DNA from: Thecamonas trahens ATCC 50062
Taxonomy: Eukaryota; Apusozoa; Apusomonadida; Apusomonadidae
Direction: 5' to 3'
Assembly: GCF_000142905.1 (NCBI RefSeq)
Contig: NW_013657678.1
Coordinates: forward strand, 207,877 to 271,876
Length of the DNA stretch: 64,000 bases
In this document: positions 58,701 to 64,000 of the stretch, piece by piece
Layout of the letters: every line of letters starts with the position of its first letter
Position numbering within the stretch: the stretch's first letter is position 1
The notes under the pieces: generated by a model
The model's input: the letters and a program-made list of their open reading frames with translations, nothing else
The model's database searches: none
Told to the model about the DNA's origin: nothing
Translations under genes and position numbers: made by a program

Positions 58701-61683
58701 CTTGGCAGTCATGGAGCCGAGCACCGACGCGCCATCAGCGAGCGCCGAGCTCGCCATTTCTAGCACCGCAGCAGCAGCAGCCGGTCGCACGTCGGCCACC
58801 GCCGCAATGTACCCCGTGATGTGCAACGCAGCGTCCGCAAAGTACGGCGACGAGCCAAAGAGCAGCGCTGAAAACTGCCGCTGCAGCTCCGAGACCGAGG
58901 CATCATCTGCAGACGGACCTTGCCCGTCATTGCCTGCACCAGCGCCGTCCACGGCTCGACATGCACGTCTCCAAAGAGCACGTCGTCGAGACCGGGAACT
59001 ACGGCGCAAACCGCATTCCACGCCTCGGCGCAACCGTCATGCCAAGCATCATCCTCGGGCGTCCACGAGTTCTTGCGGACCAACCGCGAAAAGGCAAGCA
59101 CGCAGCCGGCAACAACCTCATCAACAGGCAACTCGCTCGCAGCCGGAGCACCGGCGAGGAAGAGCGCCTCCAGAGCCCGGGTCGCCGCCTGCCGCATTGC
59201 CCAAAGCTGGTTGGCTGCCAGCGACTCGGGCGCCTCCGTCGCCGACGAGGCTGCCGCACCGTCAGAGCTCGACGCAGCCCGCGCCGCCAGCGCCTCAGGC
59301 GCCAGGTGGCCCTCGTCAAGTGCGACGAGCACGCTCGCAAAGTGCGAGAGGAAAACCGCGCGCGTGGTCGCCGTCTCAGCCACAACCACACTCATGGCAT
59401 CGCGCGCAGCGGTTTGGACTCGCTCGTCCGGGTAGAGCGCCAGCACCACCAGGCACCGCTCCAGGAGAGCAACTTGCTCCGGCGAGAGCGTTGCCACGAG
59501 CTGCGAGTAGTACACCCGGGTGTTGAGCGCGCCCACAAGCGAGGCAAAGGCGACAAGGTCGCGCCAAGAGATCTTGGTGGAAATGGCATCGGGCGTCGTC
59601 GCGACGTGTGCCACAAACGAGCCGTCAAAGGCAGCGCCGTCGGCGATGCTGTCCACAACCTGCGCTGCAGTCTCAGCCTCAATGCTGCTATCGACCTTGC
59701 CCATGGCCATGAGGACAGCGCCAGCAACTGCAGCGTCGGGGAAGGCGAGCTTGCCCTTGGCCATGCCAGCGCTCACTGCCTCTAGAAGGACCGGGACAAG
59801 TGGAAGAAGACCATGCGCGAGCGTGGCATGCATGTTCTCATGGAGCATGTGGAGCGCGGCGAGGCGGGCCTGCGACTTTTTGTTCTTGGAGACCGAGAGG
59901 AACTTGGTGAGGAGTTTGGGCCACTCGGCCGGGACCTCCCGCGCAGCGCGGAGCCACGGCCCTGCACCGCGGAGCACCGCCACCAGAGCCTTTTCGTTCG
60001 AGTTGGACGCGAGAACGGCAGCAAGTGGTGCCAGAGCCGTCGGCGCAAGCTCGGCCAGAAGGCTCGAGCCTGCAGGCGCCGACGCAACAACGCCGAGTGC
60101 CCGCGCCGTACCTCCGAGCGCGTACCAGAGCGAGACCGAGCCGCACTTGCCGTTGACGGCGTCGCCGAGGCCAGCGACCATGTCGCGGAGAACCGATGGG
60201 TCCGAGACGGCAGCGACAAAGACGCCAAAGACGCTCAGCGCCTCCTCGCGCACATCGTCGTTCTCGTGGCGCGCCGCCTTGAGCAGCATGGCGCCGAGCG
60301 ACGCCTTGGCGTGGGTCGCCGAAAACGAGACCTCGCCGTCGCCGTTGCGGGCAAAGGCCGAGAGGTCCATGGTCGTCTCGCACACCAGGAGCGTGGCAAA
60401 GGCGAAGCCAGCGTCGACCGATCGCTTAAAGGCTGAGACGGTCGCGGCAACGCACTGAGTGAAGAGCTCGCGGTCCATGGCGGCGACCATCGGCGCAAAG
60501 ACTGCGAGCGAGACCCCGGTCACCACGCCGGCCTTCTTGGTGGCCGGCCCGGAGATTAGCGTGTTAGAAAGTAGTCGGTGAGTTCAGTCATGGCTGGCGC
60601 AGCCAGCTGAGCCGACTCTGGCTCCTGCGCCAGTGAACTGACAAGGCCGACAACGCCAAGACCCATGGCCGGATCGGCCTTGCCGGCCAGCGCAACCTTG
60701 GCAACGAGGTCGCCGAGAACAGCGGCAGCGAGCTCGTCGCCGAGGCTCGCCAGCGCCGCCCGCACCGCCACCAAAGCCGAGGCGTACAAGCCCGAGTCGA
60801 GCGACGGGCTTGCGGCGTGCAGCAGGTGCAGCTGGAGGAGAATCGAGCCAACAAGGAGGCCGTAGCGCGACTTGCCGCCGTCGGCCTGCGCCGCCTCGTC
60901 CTTGAGCGCTGCAACAAGCGCCGGCCGCTCCAGCAGCAGGCAGCTCCAGCGGCAGAGGGTGTAGACAACGCCGGACGGCGCCGCCTTGTTGGCCTTGGTC
61001 AACTTGCCAACGTACGTCACAAACGCATTCTCAAAGGCGGCGATAGGCATCAAATGATCCCGCACAAACTCGCGGACCAGCTGCTGCGACGGCTCGTCGG
61101 TGTACGCCTGTTGCGTCGCCCCCCCGCCCCAAACAACCCCCCCCCCCCGCAAAGCGAAGGTATTCGAAGTTTCGCAGTCGCCGGCGGTTTCGGAAGGAAA
61201 GGTCGCTCCAGTTAGTCAGGGCACCCGAAATTCGAGCCCTGCCCCATCCTCGGCCGCCCTGCACACACGCACCGTCGTCTGGGGCGCTACCTACTGCCCC
61301 ATCTCGCCAACAACACACCAACATATCGAGCAACATGTGGAAGCCAGAGTATGTCGGCCTCTCGCCAATGCGGCGGATGGGGAAGCCTCGCCCTGCTGCT
61401 CTCGCCAAGGCATGGTCCGCAACAGAGAAAGCCGGAGCCATCAAACTTGGCCAAAGCCGCCCCCTCCCCCACGCACACCCCACCATCGTGCAACGTACAT
61501 CAAGGGTGGCCACAACAGCCTCGGCCAGCGAGCTCAGAACAGCCTTGTCAGACACGTCAGATGCTGCGATGAGCTCGGGGAGGTTCGTCACGAACAGAGT
61601 CTCCCGCCACGGTCGTAACCGCAGCCACTGCCGCGGCAAGGTCGACCGTCGGCTGCTCGTCGGCTGCTGCCGGCTGCTGCCAT
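52758..61683 (-). CDS. GCN1: GCN1, HEAT-repeat activator of the eIF2 alpha kinase GCN2
   Basis: About 2845 residues of HEAT repeats, similar to the human 2671. The EF3-like and RWD-binding regions are plain: AYGLAGLVKGLG-like (HALAGLVKGLGLGSI), LSAHGVKKILP, CAPKQLAVCLPEVVPRL, FVHRIDAPSLALIIPVVLRG, LFDDDWRIRESSVELLGDLL, DTRQGVCLGLSEVM, YALDGLRQIL, LTGPLIRVIGDRFPAQVKAAIL and KPFLPQLQTTLIKALND. Exon 1 ends SSLAEAVVATLD at 61499. A 391-nt intron leads to AYTDEPSQQLVREFV at 61107. Two breaks each need one added base: TTT at 60568-60570 (joins LTDYF to SNTLISGPATKK) and near 58915-58926 (joins MTGK to PSADDASVSEL). A third, near 61603, may connect the ATG at 61683; otherwise an ATG at 61819 starts the frame. 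GCN1 sits on stalled ribosomes and passes the uncharged-tRNA signal to GCN2. Confidence 0.92.
61108..61498 (-). other. 391-nt intron in GCN1
   Basis: Donor GTACGT after CTTGAT; acceptor CAACAG before GCGTACACC. Phase 0. G runs occur on the sense strand. Confidence 0.7.
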
Positions 61684-61967
61684 TGATCGAGCGATGGAGA
61701 AGTGTGGTGGCCTGAGGACGGGGTCGGATGTCAGCAATAATTGTTGGCCATGAATATAGCATGAACACAGCACCGCTGACAGCTGAGGCCTTGATTGCCG
61801 CTGTCCATGCTGACGACATTTCTGTGGACGGTCTGACGCGCGAAAGCAAATGCTAGAATGAATCTGGCTAGAGGCATCGGTTTACGGGCCAGCTAGCGTA
61901 CGGCAGGACGGACGGCAGGACGGACGGCAAGAGTGCCCAACAGACTCGGTGGTAGCCATCGCTATGG

Positions 61968-64000
61968 TTACTTGTTCTTGGCCTTGTTCTTGGACTTGTT
62001 CTTGGACTTGTCCTTGGCCTTGTCCTTGGACTTGTCCTTGGCCTTGTCCTTGGACTTGTCCTTGGTCTTGTCCTTGGACTTGTCCTTGGCCTTGTCCTTG
62101 GCCTTGTCCTTGGACTTGTCCTTGGACTTGTCCTTGGACTTGTCCTTGGACTTGTCCTTGTCTTTTTCCTTTCCCTTGTCCTTTCCCTTGCCCTTATCCT
62201 TACCCTTGCTCTTATCCTTATTCGTATCCTTGCCCTTGTCCTTTTCCTTACCCTTGTCCTTATCCTTGACCCGAATCCCGTTAGCCCCACTCGAAGACTC
62301 ACTGTCCGAGCCGAGACCGATCTGCGACGAGCCTCGGACAGACGAACGGGTCGAGGTACCGGCCGCACCGATCTTGCGCGACCGGGTCGAGGCCGACCGG
62401 GTCGAGGCCGGCGACGGCGACCGTGCAGCCCGCTGGCGCTGCGATGTCTGACGTGACCGTGTCGACGCCGCCCGCGATGCAGGCGGCGGCGACCGGGTCG
62501 ACCGATCCATCTGTGATGGCTGCCGAGACGGCTGTCGCGACGTGTACCGCGACGCGAGGGCGCGCGCCTGCACCGCCGCCAGCTCGCCTTCGTCGCCGGT
62601 GGGCGAGGCTGAGCGAACCCGTGTCCGATTAAACACTTTTTCCACTTGCTTGCGCTCGTAATCGGCCCGCTTCGCGCGCTGCCGCTCGTAGTTCTGCCGG
62701 ATGGTCCGTGCACGCACCTTGTTGTCCGCAAGGTCCTGCGCTCGGTCTTCCAGTCCGCCAAACCGCATCTTGCGCCAGACCTCAAACTCGGAAACCAGCG
62801 AGGCTGACGCAAGGTCCACGGCAGAGTGTAGCAGCGCGAGATCGCGGACGAAAGGCTCGATCACCGGCTCGATGTCTACAACGTGACCGCGGTCGCTCTT
62901 TCGCAGTGGAATGTCCTCCCAGTCTGGATGGTTCTTGGACCCGCGCGCCTCGTTGCGCGCGCGGGTCAGTGCATACTCGTAGTCCTCGTCGACGTCACCC
63001 GCCGCCACAACCGCGGCCAGCGCCCGCCGCAGGTCGCGCTTCCGGTCTGCTACAAGCCGCTTCTTGGCTTCGATCATCGACTTGCGCTCTGCGCCCTCGG
63101 AGAGTACAAACTCGGCAAAGGCCTCGTCGCGCGACGGCGGCTGAAGATACTCGAGCCGCCGCTCATATTCGACCGTCAGCGGCTTGCGTCCGGCCTCCTT
63201 GGCAATCTTGTGTGATGCTTTGGAGATCTCCGGCTGGAGCGTGAGCTCAGAGTACATGTCCTCTTCCACCTTTTTGAGCTCGTCCATCTTGCGCGCCCGC
63301 GCCACAGACTCGGCCTCCATGAAGCCTCGCTTCCGCGTCGACGCCATTGCCAGCGACCGTGCGTTGAGCGATGGCTTGAACGACGGCTTCTCGCTCTTGG
63401 ACAATGGCTGCGGCGCCTTGGCCTTCCGACCACCGTTGAGTCGCGCCAGCTCCAGCGCCTGCTCCAGCTCGGGATCTAGTTGCCGCTTCTTTCCGTCGTT
63501 GCCATCGCCCCGCTTCGACCCGGCCTCGGACGTTCGCTGCGCCGACTTGCCGCCTGTGCCGCTGCGCCCAGACCCACGCCGAACAGGGAGCGCGCCGTCG
63601 GGCTTGCCGCTGCTGCCGCCGCGTCCACGCTCGCGTCCCTGATCGCGTCCGCGACCTGATGACACCCGCGAGGTCTTCCCTAGCCGCAGCGCCTTTTCCA
63701 TTTCGGCTAGACGCCGCGCATGGTCGCGTGCACGACGGTTGTCGGCGTCGTCCGCCTGTCTCAACTCGTCACCGAGATCGCGGAACGCCTCGTCGTCGTC
63801 CCAGTCGTACGCCTCATCGAGGTCAGACGACCTCACCTCGGAGACAGAAGCCTCCGAGACCGACACGTCCTCCGCCCGAATCTCGCCATTGCCGTTGCTC
63901 TCACGCGACGAGCGAGAGCTGTCCGAGGATGAGCCCGAGCTCGACAAACTCGAGTGCTTGCCCTTGCCCTTGCCCTTGCCCTTGCCCTTGCCCTTGCCCT
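61968..64000 (-). CDS. Lys-repeat and coiled-coil protein, cut by the right edge
   Basis: At least 670 residues; the frame is open to the window end, so the N-terminus is missing. It begins here with Gly-Lys repeats (63957-64000), then Ser-rich and acidic sequence (EAYDWDDDEAFRDLGDELRQ). Arg/Gly-rich disorder follows, and then an ordered core of about 270 residues. The core includes SELTLQPEISKASHKIAKEAG, a phrase type common in ciliary coiled-coil proteins. It continues with LTVEYERRLEYLQPPSRDEAF, an Ala-rich helix and an Arg/Tyr coiled coil (RTIRQNYERQRAKRADYERKQ). After an SR-rich stretch, the last 110 residues are KDKSKDKA-type repeats. I do not recognise the family. A flagellar role is possible, not shown. 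Confidence 0.65.
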   Translation of the reverse strand, partial: GKGKGKGKGKGKGKHSSLSSSGSSSDSSRSSRESNGNGEIRAEDVSVSEASVSEVRSSDLDEAYDWDDDEAFRDLGDELRQADDADNRRARDHARRLAEMEKALRLGKTSRVSSGRGRDQGRERGRGGSSGKPDGALPVRRGSGRSGTGGKSAQRTSEAGSKRGDGNDGKKRQLDPELEQALELARLNGGRKAKAPQPLSKSEKPSFKPSLNARSLAMASTRKRGFMEAESVARARKMDELKKVEEDMYSELTLQPEISKASHKIAKEAGRKPLTVEYERRLEYLQPPSRDEAFAEFVLSEGAERKSMIEAKKRLVADRKRDLRRALAAVVAAGDVDEDYEYALTRARNEARGSKNHPDWEDIPLRKSDRGHVVDIEPVIEPFVRDLALLHSAVDLASASLVSEFEVWRKMRFGGLEDRAQDLADNKVRARTIRQNYERQRAKRADYERKQVEKVFNRTRVRSASPTGDEGELAAVQARALASRYTSRQPSRQPSQMDRSTRSPPPASRAASTRSRQTSQRQRAARSPSPASTRSASTRSRKIGAAGTSTRSSVRGSSQIGLGSDSESSSGANGIRVKDKDKGKEKDKGKDTNKDKSKGKDKGKGKDKGKEKDKDKSKDKSKDKSKDKSKDKAKDKAKDKSKDKTKDKSKDKAKDKSKDKAKDKSKNKSKNKAKNK
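61975..62275. repeat. 12-bp minisatellite coding Lys-Asp-Lys-Ser
   Basis: Tandem copies of TCCTTGGACTTG/GCCTTG variants on plus, reading on the coding strand as KDKS, KDKA, KGKD and finally KNKSKNKAKNK. The array grades from perfect 12-mers (61990-62165) to diverged copies toward 62275. Confidence 0.9.
63957..64000. repeat. (CCCTTG)n hexamer repeat at the right edge
   Basis: Seven or more GCCCTT hexamers, reading as Lys-Gly on the coding minus strand. The repeat continues past the window. Confidence 0.9.

Noticed and set aside
56853-58763. Long plus-strand open frame opposite GCN1
   Set aside because: His/Arg-rich antisense shadow of a well-conserved gene with no motif of its own.
1-64000. 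Trans-spliced leader acceptor sites at the C-tracts before start codons
   Set aside because: Most tracts are not followed by an AG before the ATG (for example tctcccctcctcATG), so a leader acceptor is not supported.
1-64000. tRNA, rRNA, CRISPR or transposon features
   Set aside because: No cloverleaf with A and B boxes, no rRNA core sequence, no spaced direct repeats with unique spacers, and no transposase or reverse transcriptase motif was found.

Overview
The window is GC-rich eukaryotic nuclear DNA from a compact genome. Genes sit tens to a few hundred bases apart on both strands, often tail to tail, with few short spliceosomal introns. The gene set is that of a free-living flagellated protist: PACRG, an LRRC49-like protein, Tim10, PEX11, GCN1, eIF2B alpha, Prp3 and PSMD5. 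An apusomonad such as Thecamonas would fit, but that is inference from gene content and style, not a search result.

Layout. 0-5 kb: an RBR-type ubiquitin ligase (-), PEX11 (+), and a PHF12/Rco1-like PHD-PHD-FHA chromatin protein (-). 5.7-6.6 kb: a single gene encoding a fused H2B-H2A histone doublet. 6.7-16.7 kb: ASNSD1-like protein (+), DUF389 membrane protein (-), CW zinc-finger protein (-), RNase Z (-), LRRC40-like protein (-), nicotinamidase (+). 16.7-25.9 kb: LRRC49-like protein (-), a two-exon small TIM chaperone (-), a membrane-PAS protein (-), a Cys-rich two-TM protein (+), two unrecognised genes that overlap tail to tail, and a NUDT6-like Nudix protein (+). 25.9-37.5 kb: Prp3 (-), an NMNAT-like adenylyltransferase (-), a 7-kb receptor-like gene with FG-GAP repeats, beta-helix and polytopic membrane region (+), and PSMD5 (+). 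37.8-38.3 kb: scrambled pieces of a Cdc42-type GTPase. 38.4-48 kb: LIM-LIM-RasGAP (-), a LIM protein (-), a calmodulin-like protein (+), a RUN-polyproline-WH2 protein (-), PACRG (-), eIF2B alpha (-). 48-64 kb: a Ser/Arg/Lys-rich protein (-), a small coiled-coil protein (-), GCN1 (-), and a Lys-repeat protein cut by the right edge (-).

Themes. Cytoskeleton, cilium and small-GTPase functions cluster at 38-47 kb. Translation and its stress control appear as eIF2B alpha and GCN1. Two NAD-metabolism enzymes (nicotinamidase, NMNAT-like) are present but not adjacent. Nothing indicates an operon, CRISPR array, tRNA, rRNA or transposon.

Three features of the sequence matter for reading it. (1) At least eight genes are broken by a frameshift that one extra base would repair, mostly in short homopolymer runs. 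This looks like systematic base undercalling rather than decay, so several genes must be read across two frames. (2) Five of six inferred introns begin GTACGY, and in two the site is followed directly by a C-tract of 15-17 bases. (3) C-tracts on the sense strand also lie 8-90 bases upstream of many start codons. The outstanding gene is the H2B-H2A doublet.
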